Of a stretch of DNA of 21,008 nucleotides, positions 6,947 to 14,549 are shown piece by piece. Source of the stretch: CALAED01 sp937891035 (lineage in GTDB: Bacteria; Actinomycetota; Actinomycetes; Streptosporangiales; Streptosporangiaceae); NCBI GenBank assembly GCA_035642125.1, contig DASQSZ010000236.1, forward strand, positions 1 through 21,008. The letters are read 5' to 3'. Under the pieces are notes generated by a model. It did no database searches and was not told the origin of the DNA. It worked only from the letters and a program-made list of their open reading frames with translations. The position numbers and the translations under genes are program-made. Numbering within the stretch: the first letter of the stretch is position 1; each line of letters opens with the position of its first letter.

Positions 6947-7888
6947 ATGTCCGTCAGCGTGTCTGTGCCACATAGCGTGACATCCCGGTTCGTCGTGGCC
7001 GCGGCGGAGGTGCCAAAGGATCCAGGCGCCATGGCCAGGGCGCAGGTGACCGGTCCGCCGGGCGAAGAGCTCCTCGACCGGCTCGGCACGCCGTTACTGC
7101 GCATCCGCGCCGTCGCGGCCGCCGACTCGATCTGGGCCGACGACCTCGCGGCGGTCGCGGCGAGCGACGACGAAAGGGCCAGGATGTGCGCGGCCGCGGG
7201 CCATCTGATCGTCGAGAGCGAGACGCCACGGGGGGAGCGGCCGCGCTTGGCGCAGGCCGTCAGGGCCGTGGCGCGGGCGCTGGCCGACACGACGGGCGGT
7301 CTGCTGGCCGATCTGTGCACGGCCCAGCTCGTACACCCCGACCGGCGGGTCGACGGCGAACGCGACTGGTTCTGTCCGGCCGACGGTTGGCTGGGCATCG
7401 ACTGCCGCATCAACCCCGACGGCGGGATGGACACCGACGGCCCGACCGAGTGCGAGTGTCTGTGCCTGTTCACCCGGGGGCTGGCGCGGTTCGGGCTGCC
7501 CGAGCTGGTCGTCGACCGGGTGGCATGCGCCTACGACCTGGCCGCGACCAATGTGATGCGCGGGCTTGCCGTGCGGCTGCTCGGACTGCTGTGGGCCGAC
7601 CCGGGCGCGCATGAGCTGCGGCTCGATGAGTTGATCGTCGTGGAGCCCGAAGACGTATGGGGGTATTGGGGTGCGCGGCCGCTGTTCGGCCTGCCCGTGC
7701 CGCTTCGGCTCGCCCCCGCGAGCAGGGACGACCTGCCCGCCGGCATGCACATCGAGCTGCTCCCGCGGCCGGACTTCCCCGGCACCCGCGCCGAGTGGGG
7801 CACGCGGGTCCTCAACGAGGGTGTGTCCTCGGTGGCCGGCTGGCAGCCCGACAACCCGCCGTACCGCATCGACCAGCGTCGAGGATGA
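6947..7888 (+). CDS. Unrecognised 313-residue cysteine-rich protein
   Basis: GGGGAGG five bases before the ATG supports this start. I do not recognise the family. The protein appears cytosolic, with no signal peptide or membrane segment. The N-terminal third (15-125) is Ala-rich and looks alpha/beta. The motif AVARALADTTGGLLADL (107-123) recalls bacterial immunity-like or housekeeping DUF proteins, but not firmly. The middle holds C143, C153, C169, C171 and C173; the last three form CECLC after an Asp/Gly-rich loop (157-168), so a metal site or disulfides are possible. The C-terminal part (225-313) contains EPEDVWGYWG and Pro-rich loops. It converges on a DUF4253 gene, a family of similarly unknown role, and both may be widespread actinomycete housekeeping or anti-competitor proteins; this is a guess. 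Confidence 0.75.
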   Translation: MSVSVSVPHSVTSRFVVAAAEVPKDPGAMARAQVTGPPGEELLDRLGTPLLRIRAVAAADSIWADDLAAVAASDDERARMCAAAGHLIVESETPRGERPRLAQAVRAVARALADTTGGLLADLCTAQLVHPDRRVDGERDWFCPADGWLGIDCRINPDGGMDTDGPTECECLCLFTRGLARFGLPELVVDRVACAYDLAATNVMRGLAVRLLGLLWADPGAHELRLDELIVVEPEDVWGYWGARPLFGLPVPLRLAPASRDDLPAGMHIELLPRPDFPGTRAEWGTRVLNEGVSSVAGWQPDNPPYRIDQRRG

Positions 7889-7969
7889 CCGCGAATGTCG
7901 GCGCCGGCCGATCGTGTGGTGGCGGGGGGCATCGCGGGCATCAGGGCAGTCCGCGCGGTGGCCGGTGGA

Positions 7970-8848
7970 TCAGTCCCACCAAAAAGACCAGGAGGTCTTG
8001 CCTCGGATGTGGGTGGCGTAGTCCATGAGCGTGCCGGGGCCTTGGAGGATGTTGTCGGGGCAGAAGGCCCAGTGCTCGGCGGCGACGTGCAAGGCGTGCC
8101 GCGCGGTGACCGGGGGCGCGGCCACGCTTATCTCCAGCGTGTCGAACCCCACTCCGATCACGCGCACCCCGAACCTGTCCTCCCAGCTGCGCAGCACGGC
8201 CGAAAGCGGGGCGATCCACTGGTTGTGGTTGATGGCTCCCTGCCAGCCCATGACCGTGAGGACGTCGGCCCCGCGCGCCGCCGCGGCCAGGCCGAGAGGT
8301 GTGCCCCGATCGCCGAGGCCGCGCACATGGCGGTCGGCGGCGACGTCGGGGTCGTCGACCGGATCGCCGGGCGGGGCCAAGCCCGGGCAGATCTGCCCGT
8401 ACGGCTCGAGATCGGCGAAGTCGTCATCGGCGGCCGCGCGCTCCGCCCACACTTCGGCCATGAACGCGCCCGCGTCGTAGGTGTCGATGTCGGTGACCGG
8501 TTCGGGGGCGATCTGTCCCGCCGACCATGGCTGGGTGGAGTCGTCGAGCAACATCGGCCACAGGCCCGACCTGGCATGCTCCGCCCGCAGGTCGGCCCAC
8601 AGCCCCGAGTGCACTGGCTCGTCGCTGACCCAAAACGCGGGCCGCCGGGGCGGCACGTGCTGCCGGTAGCCCGGATCGGGCCACACCACGCAGCCCGGGG
8701 GCAGCGGCACCGACAGCGTGCGCCCGGAGTCACCGTCGGCGAACAACCGGTGCAGGTCGGCGAGCAGATCATGGTCCTGCCCGCTGGCATGCTGGAGGTT
8801 CGCCGCCTGAAGGTCGTGATCGTCCATCTCGGCCGTTCCGGTGCTCAT
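7970..8848 (-). CDS. DUF4253 domain-containing protein
   Basis: The C-terminal domain, about residues 185-292, carries the DUF4253 features: PLSAVLRSWEDRFGVRVIGV, then GFDTLEISVA, a helix with AAEHWAFCPDN, and the terminal SWSFWWD. The N-terminal region (1-180) has short conserved-looking segments (PPGCVVWPDP, PAFWVSDEPV, SGLWPMLLDD) and Asp-rich stretches. The family has no established biochemical function and is common in actinobacteria, sometimes near SMI1/KNR4-type immunity genes. The start is uncertain. I give the ATG at 8848; a GTG lies one codon earlier, both are very close to GAGG, and an ATG seven codons later is possible. The downstream neighbour is convergent and the upstream neighbour divergent, so it is its own transcription unit. 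Confidence 0.85.
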   Translation of the reverse strand: MSTGTAEMDDHDLQAANLQHASGQDHDLLADLHRLFADGDSGRTLSVPLPPGCVVWPDPGYRQHVPPRRPAFWVSDEPVHSGLWADLRAEHARSGLWPMLLDDSTQPWSAGQIAPEPVTDIDTYDAGAFMAEVWAERAAADDDFADLEPYGQICPGLAPPGDPVDDPDVAADRHVRGLGDRGTPLGLAAAARGADVLTVMGWQGAINHNQWIAPLSAVLRSWEDRFGVRVIGVGFDTLEISVAAPPVTARHALHVAAEHWAFCPDNILQGPGTLMDYATHIRGKTSWSFWWD

Positions 8849-9003
8849 CACCTCAGCAGGATCTTCGATGCTGCCGAGATGGTAATGCTGTAGAGGAGCC
8901 TCGTGACGCTATCGTCACCGGGGCGCTGGAACAGATGCCCCTCCCGATGAGTTGATGCGCCCGTCGAGATGATCCACGAAGAGTCGACGAGGAGAGACCC
9001 GGA

Positions 9004-9564
9004 TTGAAGATTCCCAAGCGCGTCAATGCCGCCCTGGACTGGGTGGCCCACAACGTCCGCAGCGTCGCGGCCGTCTGCGCCGCGCTGATCATCTCGTTCG
9101 TGATTTGGCCGCGGGTGCCCCTGCTGTCCGCGTTCGTGATGGGCGCCGTCCTCGGCGGCACGATCGTGTACCAATGGTCGGCGTCGCGGCAGGCGGCCCT
9201 GCGTTCGGACATCGATGACCTGCTGCGGCAAAACGGCGCTCTGCGCCGCGAAAAACTCACCCTCGCCAGCGGCGTGATCGCCAAACAGACCCAGCTCACC
9301 GCCAAGCTGCCCGTCATCTCCGAGGATCCCGAGGACACAGGCGATCAGCCCGACGGCGCGGCCGCGCGGACCGATCCGGCCGCATCCGCCACGGATGCCA
9401 AGCCGGTGAAAAGCACCAAGCCGACCCCGCGCGTCGACCCCAAGTCGCCCGACCGGGACGCCTCGGTCAATCCGGCCACCCGTACTCAGCCGGAGGCGGC
9501 CGAGCCGCCGGTGGATCGCACCGCGAAGCTCCCCATCGTGCCCGACGACCCCGGCACCACCTAG
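9004..9564 (+). CDS. Two-helix membrane protein with coiled coil and disordered tail
   Basis: Translation probably starts at TTG 9004, which has GAGGAG about 9 bp upstream. The 186-residue product has a basic amphipathic N-terminus, two adjacent membrane segments (about 19-36 and 38-56), a predicted coiled coil (60-95, DIDDLLRQNGALRREKL) and an acidic/Pro-rich tail. The tail contains the motif TAKLPVISEDPED (99-111) and again TAKLPIVPDDPG at its end (173-184), which suggests a short linear binding motif used twice. I do not recognise the family. Topology suggests both ends are cytoplasmic, as in small membrane scaffolds. It is divergent from the DUF4253 gene. Confidence 0.75.
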   Translation: MKIPKRVNAALDWVAHNVRSVAAVCAALIISFVIWPRVPLLSAFVMGAVLGGTIVYQWSASRQAALRSDIDDLLRQNGALRREKLTLASGVIAKQTQLTAKLPVISEDPEDTGDQPDGAAARTDPAASATDAKPVKSTKPTPRVDPKSPDRDASVNPATRTQPEAAEPPVDRTAKLPIVPDDPGTT

Positions 9565-9568
9565 ATCA

Positions 9569-9611
9569 ATGATTCCCGACCCCGGATCGATGGGCGTGTC
9601 GGGTGGATCAT
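9569..9611. terminator. Possible bidirectional terminator stem-loop
   Basis: CCCGAC at 9575-9580 pairs with GTCGGG at 9598-9603 across a 17-base loop, and ATGAT at 9569-9573 pairs with ATCAT at 9607-9611 outside a small bulge. It lies 5 bp after the stop of the plus-strand coiled-coil gene, between two convergent genes. No T-run is present, as is often the case in actinomycetes. Confidence 0.4.
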
Positions 9612-9780
9612 GAATCGAGAGTTCCACGAAGTCTGATCAACCCGTGCTGATCGACGATCTCGTGGTTCCCCGGCGTCGGCCGCGGAGTTGGTGTGCCCGG
9701 CGGTGCCGCTCGGAGCCCCCCGGGTCCGCCGGTGCGCGCCCGGCTGATCGCCGGCCGTTGCCGGTGCGGTGTCGGCGTGG

Positions 9781-10125
9781 TCAGATGGCGGTTTCGTGGC
9801 GCGGCTCGTAGATGGCCAGCTCGCTGCCGCTGGGCAGTTTGATGGCCGCGAGGAGGCCCCAGCCTTCGTCGGTGACCTCTCTCGAGACCTCGATCCCCTT
9901 TGCCCTGAGGTCGTCGAGTGTGACGCGGATGTCGTCGCACATCAGATAAAGCTCGTGGTGGCCGGCGCCGTCCGTAGGATGCACGGCGAGCTCGGTGGGC
10001 GGCATGGCGAAGATGAGCCAGCCGCCGCCCGCGTCCACCGAGCGCAGCCCGAGGACGTCACGGAAGAAGGCGCGGTCTTCCTCGGCGCCCGGCGAGAAGA
10101 CGATCGAATGCAGGCCGGTGATCAT
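9781..10125 (-). CDS. VOC-superfamily (glyoxalase/bleomycin-resistance fold) protein
   Basis: This 114-residue single-domain protein shows the paired beta-alpha-beta-beta-beta pattern of the VOC fold. It opens with GLHSIVFSPGAEEDRAFFRDVLGLR, then WLIFAMPPTELAVHP, the H-E pair in GHHELYLMCDDI, and ends SGSELAIYEPRH. His6, His57 or Glu58, and Glu102 are candidate metal ligands. VOC members include glyoxalase I, dioxygenases and antibiotic-binding proteins; the substrate cannot be told. The ATG at 10125 follows a stretch (gggggatcaaatgATC on the coding strand) with a usable ribosome-binding site. It is divergent from the seven-helix membrane gene. Confidence 0.88.
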   Translation of the reverse strand: MITGLHSIVFSPGAEEDRAFFRDVLGLRSVDAGGGWLIFAMPPTELAVHPTDGAGHHELYLMCDDIRVTLDDLRAKGIEVSREVTDEGWGLLAAIKLPSGSELAIYEPRHETAI

Positions 10126-10237
10126 TTGATCCCCCCATACGTCGGTCTTTCGGGAAGCGTAACGATCTACCTGCGGCCGGGGCCGGGCGGTTGCGATCGT
10201 CGCGACGAGCGACGCCCGTGGCGGTAGCGTCTGAGCC

Positions 10238-10906
10238 GTGCTCGCCGAACCGGCCCAATCGCTGACCGACCTTTTGCTGGGCGTCGTGGTGGTGCTGCTG
10301 GCACTACGGCTGCGACGCTCGCCGGCGGCCCACGGCTATTGGCGGGCGACCTTTTGGTGGGCCGGCGTGGGGGCGCTGGCGGGGGCCGTGCACCACGGGC
10401 TGATCATGCGATGGCCGCGGTGGGGCGAGCTGAGCTGGGCCATCATCAGCGTCATCGTCGTTGTCGCGGTGTCCTACCTGCTGGCCGGCACGGTCGCCGA
10501 GGTGCTGGGCCCGGGACAGTCCCGCATGTTCTGGCTGCTCCGCTCGGTGGGAATCGTCGCGTACGTGCTCATGGCGGCCACCGGTCACGCCGGCATTGCC
10601 GCCATATTGGCGTGTGAGAGCCTGACCATGCTCAGTGTGCTGATCTTGTGGGGTTGGGCGGCGATTCGCGGTCATCCGCTGGCGCGCCCGGTGCTCATCG
10701 CCCTCGTCGCCAGCGGCGCCGCAGGCGGGGCGCAGGCGCTGAGCCCGGACGTCACCGCCCGAGTTGGCCTCGATCCGACCTCGCTCTACCATCTGGCGCA
10801 GATCGTGGGCATGGTGCTGCTGTATCTGGCGATCGGCGGACCTCGATGGCTGGGCGGCACGGGCGGGCCGGCCCCACGGGCCGCGGAGCCCGAGCACCGG
10901 CAGTGA
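10238..10906 (+). CDS. Seven-helix membrane protein (DUF6962-like)
   Basis: The GTG at 10238 opens a 222-residue protein with seven hydrophobic segments (about 10-24, 38-57, 67-86, 97-115, 117-140, 147-164 and 183-200). Polar residues inside or next to helices include Asp11, His52-His53 and His185. The topology and TD near the N-terminus recall the DUF6962 proteins and, more distantly, the seven-helix CREST hydrolase fold; both assignments are tentative. TAGCGT ends 7 bp before the GTG and there is no ribosome-binding site, so a leaderless transcript is likely. Its stop lies only 6 bp from the stop of the convergent HU gene. Confidence 0.75.
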   Translation: MLAEPAQSLTDLLLGVVVVLLALRLRRSPAAHGYWRATFWWAGVGALAGAVHHGLIMRWPRWGELSWAIISVIVVVAVSYLLAGTVAEVLGPGQSRMFWLLRSVGIVAYVLMAATGHAGIAAILACESLTMLSVLILWGWAAIRGHPLARPVLIALVASGAAGGAQALSPDVTARVGLDPTSLYHLAQIVGMVLLYLAIGGPRWLGGTGGPAPRAAEPEHRQ

Positions 10907-10912
10907 GCTCGG

Positions 10913-11428
10913 CTACTTGCCCTTGCTGCCGGCCTTCTTGGTCGGCTTAGCTGGTTTAGCTGGCTTAGCTGATTTGGACGCCTTGCCCGGCTTTGTCCCA
11001 GGACGCGCGGCCTTGACCTTCTTGGCCTTGGCGGCGACGCTCTTGCGCTTTTTCTTCTTCTTGCTTTCCGGGGCGGGGTCCTCCGGCACCGGGGCCGAAA
11101 CCCTGGGCGTGGCCGTCGCCGCGGCAGCCACGCTCGCCGGCTCGGCCGGCGCGGCGCCCGAGACGTGCTCTTTGAAGGTACGGCCGACGCTGAAACGCGG
11201 TGCGAGCGACGAGGGCACCTGCATCGGCCGGCCGGTGCGCGGGTTGCGCACCGTGCGAGCGGGACGGGTGACGCGATCGAAGGTGCCGAATCCGGTGACG
11301 ACGACGCGCTCGCCGTCAACGACGCTATTCATGATCGTCTCAAAGACGGCGTCGACGTGGCGGCGGGCCTGGGCTTGATCGCTGCCCACGTGAGCGGCCA
11401 CAGCGGCGATAAGTTCGCTCTTGTTCAC
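10913..11428 (-). CDS. HU-type nucleoid protein with histone H1-like C-terminal tail
   Basis: The true start is the GTG at 11428 (171 residues), beginning VNKSELIAAVAAHVG and preceded by GGAAGGAA; longer frames upstream are not homologous. Residues 1-89 form a complete HU/IHF fold, including GFGTF (46-50) and the DNA-intercalating arm with RNPRTGRP (61-68). The IP usually found at the arm tip is represented by MQVP. Residues 90-125 are an Ala/Pro linker and 122-171 a Lys/Ala/Pro tail with KKKKKRK and AKPAKPAKPTKKAG repeats. This resembles the HupS/HupB proteins of streptomycetes and mycobacteria, which compact DNA and act in stress and sporulation. The tail codons are unusually A/T-rich (GCT AAA, CCA) for this genome. 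A short AT-rich promoter-like stretch (gatatacc) lies about 35 bp upstream of the start. Confidence 0.95.
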   Translation of the reverse strand: MNKSELIAAVAAHVGSDQAQARRHVDAVFETIMNSVVDGERVVVTGFGTFDRVTRPARTVRNPRTGRPMQVPSSLAPRFSVGRTFKEHVSGAAPAEPASVAAAATATPRVSAPVPEDPAPESKKKKKRKSVAAKAKKVKAARPGTKPGKASKSAKPAKPAKPTKKAGSKGK

Positions 11429-11480
11429 GCGGCGTTCCTTCCGCTCGTAGGCCCTTGATGGTATATCGCGCAAAGTGACC

Positions 11481-12983
11481 TCACCGGCCGATGAGCGCGG
11501 CCGGCGGCCACCGGCCGTGTCCGGTCGCCTCGGCGAGGACGCCGGCCGGGTCGGGGTCGTCCGTCGCCCACGCGACGTATCCGTCCGGGCGTACGAGCAT
11601 CGTGGCCGCCGTGGCCGCCGAGGCCACCACGTCGACGTCGGCGTCCCAGCCATCGAGCAGCGGAACCGATGCGGTGGCGGCGGCGCCGGTCACGAGGACG
11701 AACCGCCCTGCGCGCAACGCCTCGTACAGCCGCGCTGGACCGGTGCCGGCGCCCGTCAGGCGTACGTCCGGCGCCCGCCTGCCGGTCAGCGGATGGGCAC
11801 CTCGTGGCGCCGGATAGGCGATGTCGATGCCCGACACCGTGCCGGCGACGCGGCGCGTCACCGCATCGATCTTGGCGGCGGTGCCCACCGTCACGTCGCG
11901 GAGCTCGCGCATCGGCGTTGACCCGACGAGTGCCAGCCGGAGCAGGGCACCGCTGGTGCGCAGCACCATGCGCCCGACCGGGTGCCGCTCGGCCTCGTAG
12001 CTGTCGAGCAGGCCGTCCGGCGCGCGCCCGCGCCGTACGGCCGCCAGCTTCCAGCCGAGGTTGGCCGCGTCCTGCAGCCCGGTGTTCATGCCCTGGCCGC
12101 CGGCGGGGGAGTGCACGTGCGCGGCGTCCCCGGCCAGGAAGACCCGGCCGACGCGGTAGTGGCGGGCCTGCCGTTCGTCACTGTGGAAGCGGGAGGTCCA
12201 CCGGGCGTCGTGCATTCCGTAGTCGGTGCCCAGCGCGGCGCGGGTGACCTGCCTGAGCTCAGCCATGTCGACGGGGGCGTCGTCGGGCAGCTCATGATGT
12301 CGGTGCCAGGCGATGACGCGGTGCCAGCCGTCGCCGAACGGCACGATGAAGGCGAAGCCGTCCCGGACCCCGTTGAAGGTGAGCACGTCCTGGGGGCTCT
12401 CGCCGAGCCGTACGTCCGCCAGCATCACCGACCGCACCGCCGAATGTCCCGGGAAGGGCAGCCCGAGTGCCTGCCGCACCGTGCTGTGCACGCCGTCGGT
12501 GCCGACGAGATAGGCCGCGTGCCACGTTTCCGTCCCGCCGGCGCCGCCTTGGTCCGCGGCCCGCCGTACGTCCGCGGTGACGCCGTCGCCGTCCTGCCGC
12601 AGCCCGGTGAGCTCGGCGCCGTGGACGATCTCGACGCCCAGCTTCTCTGCGCGGTCCGCCAGCACCCGCTCGGTCTCGTACTGCGGCGTGACGAGCACGA
12701 ACGGGAACCTGGTCGCCAGCCCGGCAAAGGTCACGGCTATCCGGCCGAACGCGCGCAGCGACGTCACCCGCCGGCCGGTCTCCAGGAGCGCGTCGGCGAC
12801 CCCGCGCTGGTCGAACTGCTCAAGCGTGCGGGCGTGGACGGCGAACGCGCGGGTCAGGTTCGATCGGCCGGCGCGCCGTTCGAGCACGGTGACGGAGACG
12901 CCGGCGCGGGCGAGGTCTCCGGCCAGCATCAAACCGGTCGGGCCGGCGCCGACGACGAGCACGTCGGTAGTAGCCGAGGTCAT
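11481..12983 (-). CDS. FAD-dependent aromatic-type monooxygenase
   Basis: The ATG at 12983 has GAGGAGG immediately upstream and gives 500 residues. The three class A flavin monooxygenase signatures are intact: the dinucleotide-binding GAGPTG (12-17) ending in VTVLERR, the DG motif YLVGTDGVHSTVR (158-170), and the GD motif RVFLAGDAAHVHSPAGGQGMNTGLQDAANLGWKL spread over 280-312. The C-terminal part (about 415-500) looks like the thioredoxin-like domain of the PheA/TfdB and polyketide hydroxylase group. These enzymes use NAD(P)H and O2 to hydroxylate phenols or aromatic polyketides. No polyketide synthase or catabolic genes are in the window, so the substrate is unknown. The SufR-like regulator gene lies 243 bp upstream on the same strand; co-transcription is possible but not supported by spacing. 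Confidence 0.92.
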   Translation of the reverse strand: MTSATTDVLVVGAGPTGLMLAGDLARAGVSVTVLERRAGRSNLTRAFAVHARTLEQFDQRGVADALLETGRRVTSLRAFGRIAVTFAGLATRFPFVLVTPQYETERVLADRAEKLGVEIVHGAELTGLRQDGDGVTADVRRAADQGGAGGTETWHAAYLVGTDGVHSTVRQALGLPFPGHSAVRSVMLADVRLGESPQDVLTFNGVRDGFAFIVPFGDGWHRVIAWHRHHELPDDAPVDMAELRQVTRAALGTDYGMHDARWTSRFHSDERQARHYRVGRVFLAGDAAHVHSPAGGQGMNTGLQDAANLGWKLAAVRRGRAPDGLLDSYEAERHPVGRMVLRTSGALLRLALVGSTPMRELRDVTVGTAAKIDAVTRRVAGTVSGIDIAYPAPRGAHPLTGRRAPDVRLTGAGTGPARLYEALRAGRFVLVTGAAATASVPLLDGWDADVDVVASAATAATMLVRPDGYVAWATDDPDPAGVLAEATGHGRWPPAALIGR

Positions 12984-13226
12984 GGCCGCCTCCTCGTTTG
13001 GTGACCCGCGCCTCCCCGATGTGCCCGCCATGCCCCGTACGCGGGTCGGCATCCGCATCGTCGGGCACTGCCTGAACCGCTGGGAAGAGGGACGAGACGC
13101 TGATGGGCTGCTGCCGCCCGTGACACGGCCGAAACAGCCGGGGTGACGCCGAGCTCGATGTCAGCGGCCCGGCGCATCAGCCGTGACCTTCCGTGTCGTC
13201 CCCTGTTCTGCGTCCGCGTACGCTGA

Positions 13227-13901
13227 TCATGAGGTTGGCGCCACGCGGACGCAGCAGGAGCCGGGCGTGGGCGCGAGTTCGGCCTCGAGGGCGGTCATGC
13301 CGAGACCATGCAGAATCCCGGTGATGAAGGCCTGGTTGAGGCCGCAGACCAGTTCGGTGTGCCGGGCGGCCAGGCGCTGGAACGGGCAGTTGCGCAGCCG
13401 TAGCGCCTCGGGTGCCTCCCGTACTCGGTCCGGCTCGAAGCCGAGCCGCTCCAGCAGCCGCTCGAGACGTCCACCGCCGGACCGGCGTTCGGCGTCGGCC
13501 TCCACCCGGCCGCGCCGATAGGCGGCCAGCAGCGCGGCGTCGCGTGGAGCGGCGGCGGCGGGCCCAGCGTCGGGCCTGGCGTCGATCGCCGCGGCGAGGA
13601 TCTCGCCCATGAGGTCGTAGCGGCGGCCGGGCAGGCTGAGATCGATCTCGCCCTCGGTGGTGACCCGGTAGACCTTCGGCGCGCGGCCGCGGCCGCGCCG
13701 CTCGGGAGCCTCGTACGCGGCCGACAACAGCCCGGCGTCGACGAGCTTGTCGAGGTGGAAGGCGGCCAGGCCGCGAGAGATGCCGAGCGCCGCGGCCGCC
13801 TTTTCGCGGGTGACGCCGCCCCGCGCGCGGCGAACGCATTCGTACAGCGCCCGCCGCGTGCGATCGGCGAGCAACTCCAGCGCCTCCCATGCGTCGTCCA
13901 C
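13227..13901 (-). CDS. SufR-like winged-helix regulator with C-terminal Cys/His sensor
   Basis: The 224-residue protein has an ArsR/DeoR-type winged helix at 1-85: LLADRTRRALYECV, then a recognition helix in LGISRGLAAFHLDKLVDAGLL and the wing PKVYRVT. The C-terminal part carries NCPF (Cys172), RHTELVCGLN (His181, Cys186), His198 and SCC (Cys216-217). Cyanobacterial SufR binds a [4Fe-4S] cluster through spaced C-terminal cysteines. Here the spacing C-x13-C-x29-CC is similar, with a His near the place of a middle Cys, so cluster or metal sensing is a good inference. The ATG at 13901 follows TATTAATC by 7 bp, suggesting a leaderless message. A 33-bp repeat begins 9 bp upstream, so autoregulation is likely. 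No suf genes are near. Confidence 0.87.
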   Translation of the reverse strand: MDDAWEALELLADRTRRALYECVRRARGGVTREKAAAALGISRGLAAFHLDKLVDAGLLSAAYEAPERRGRGRAPKVYRVTTEGEIDLSLPGRRYDLMGEILAAAIDARPDAGPAAAAPRDAALLAAYRRGRVEADAERRSGGGRLERLLERLGFEPDRVREAPEALRLRNCPFQRLAARHTELVCGLNQAFITGILHGLGMTALEAELAPTPGSCCVRVAPTS

Positions 13902-13909
13902 ATGGCCAG

Positions 13910-13942
13910 ATTAATACCAACGTCGGCTGTTGATAATCCGGG
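13910..13942. promoter_or_regulatory. Operator-like repeat, copy 1 (regulator side)
   Basis: This 33-bp element begins 9 bp from the regulator ATG. Inside it, ACCAAC and GTTGAT flank 7 bp, and the extended half-sites GTTGGTATT (minus) and GTTGATAAT (plus) agree at 7 of 9 positions. It overlaps the likely -10 (TATTAA on the minus strand) of the regulator gene. A second copy starts 50 bp away. Confidence 0.75.
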
Positions 13943-13959
13943 CGACACTGGGCATGCTA

Positions 13960-13992
13960 ATTAACACCAATGACCGCTCGTGATAATCGGGG
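13960..13992. promoter_or_regulatory. Operator-like repeat, copy 2 (DUF2231 side)
   Basis: It aligns without gaps to the copy starting at 13910, sharing about 26 of 33 positions, including ATTAA-ACCAA and TGATAATC-GGG. The plus-strand GATAAT (13982-13987) is a near-consensus -10 ending 10 bp before the DUF2231 ATG, with TTAACA as a possible -35 at 13961. The element would therefore cover this promoter entirely. Confidence 0.75.
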
Positions 13993-13997
13993 TGATC

Positions 13998-14537
13998 ATG
14001 ACTCAGTCGCGGCCGGCCAAGCGGCCGGTGACCGGGCTGGCCGGGCCATACGGGCATCCCCTGCATCCGGCGCTGGTCACGTTGCCGATCGGCGCGTGGG
14101 GGGCGAGCCTCGTCTTCGACGTGGCGTCCCGCATGGTGGACGATCCCGCCTTTCTCGTCCAGGGTTCGCGGTGGCTCATCGCGTTCGGCGTGCTGACCGC
14201 GCTCGGCGCCGCGATGGTCGGATTCCTCGACCTGTTCGCGATCCCGGCCGGCACGCGCGCGCACCGCGTGGCGCTCGTCCACATGACTCTCAACCTCGCC
14301 GTCGTCACCTCGTACACGGTGAGCTTCCTGCTGCGCCCGGCGCCGGAAACGGGGGAGGGCGCCGGGGGCACGGCCGGCGTCGGCATCGGCTACATCGCCG
14401 CGTCGGCGGTGACGTTCGCGGTTGTGGGGGTCTCCGGCTTTCTCGGCGGCGAACTGGCCTATCGGTACGGGGTGCGGGTGGCCGACGAGGACACTCAGGC
14501 GAGCGGCTTCGGCGAACGCACGGTGGCGGAAGGATAG
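13998..14537 (+). CDS. DUF2231 family membrane protein
   Basis: The ATG at 13998 (179 residues) has GGGGTG upstream; a GTG 18 bp earlier is possible. The DUF2231 hallmark GHPLHPALVTLPIGAW is at residues 19-34, giving His20 and His23, and RAHRVALVHM gives His89 and His95. Four membrane helices are visible (about 26-44, 57-80, 92-112 and 128-150), followed by GGELAYRYGVRV at 150-161. The family is often described as cytochrome-like or redox-associated because of the paired helix-end histidines, but no function is established. It is the first gene of a two-gene operon divergent from the SufR-like regulator, with operator copy 2 over its promoter. Confidence 0.88.
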   Translation: MTQSRPAKRPVTGLAGPYGHPLHPALVTLPIGAWGASLVFDVASRMVDDPAFLVQGSRWLIAFGVLTALGAAMVGFLDLFAIPAGTRAHRVALVHMTLNLAVVTSYTVSFLLRPAPETGEGAGGTAGVGIGYIAASAVTFAVVGVSGFLGGELAYRYGVRVADEDTQASGFGERTVAEG

Positions 14538-14549
14538 GAGAGGTCTGAC

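Noticed and set aside
10191..10208. TCGTCGCGACGA palindrome before the seven-helix gene as an operator
   Set aside because: A 12-bp GC palindrome is frequent by chance here and is badly placed relative to the probable -10.
11429..11653. N-terminal extension of the HU gene to an ATG at 11653
   Set aside because: The extension would overlap the monooxygenase 3' end and is not HU-like; the GTG at 11428 matches the family start exactly.
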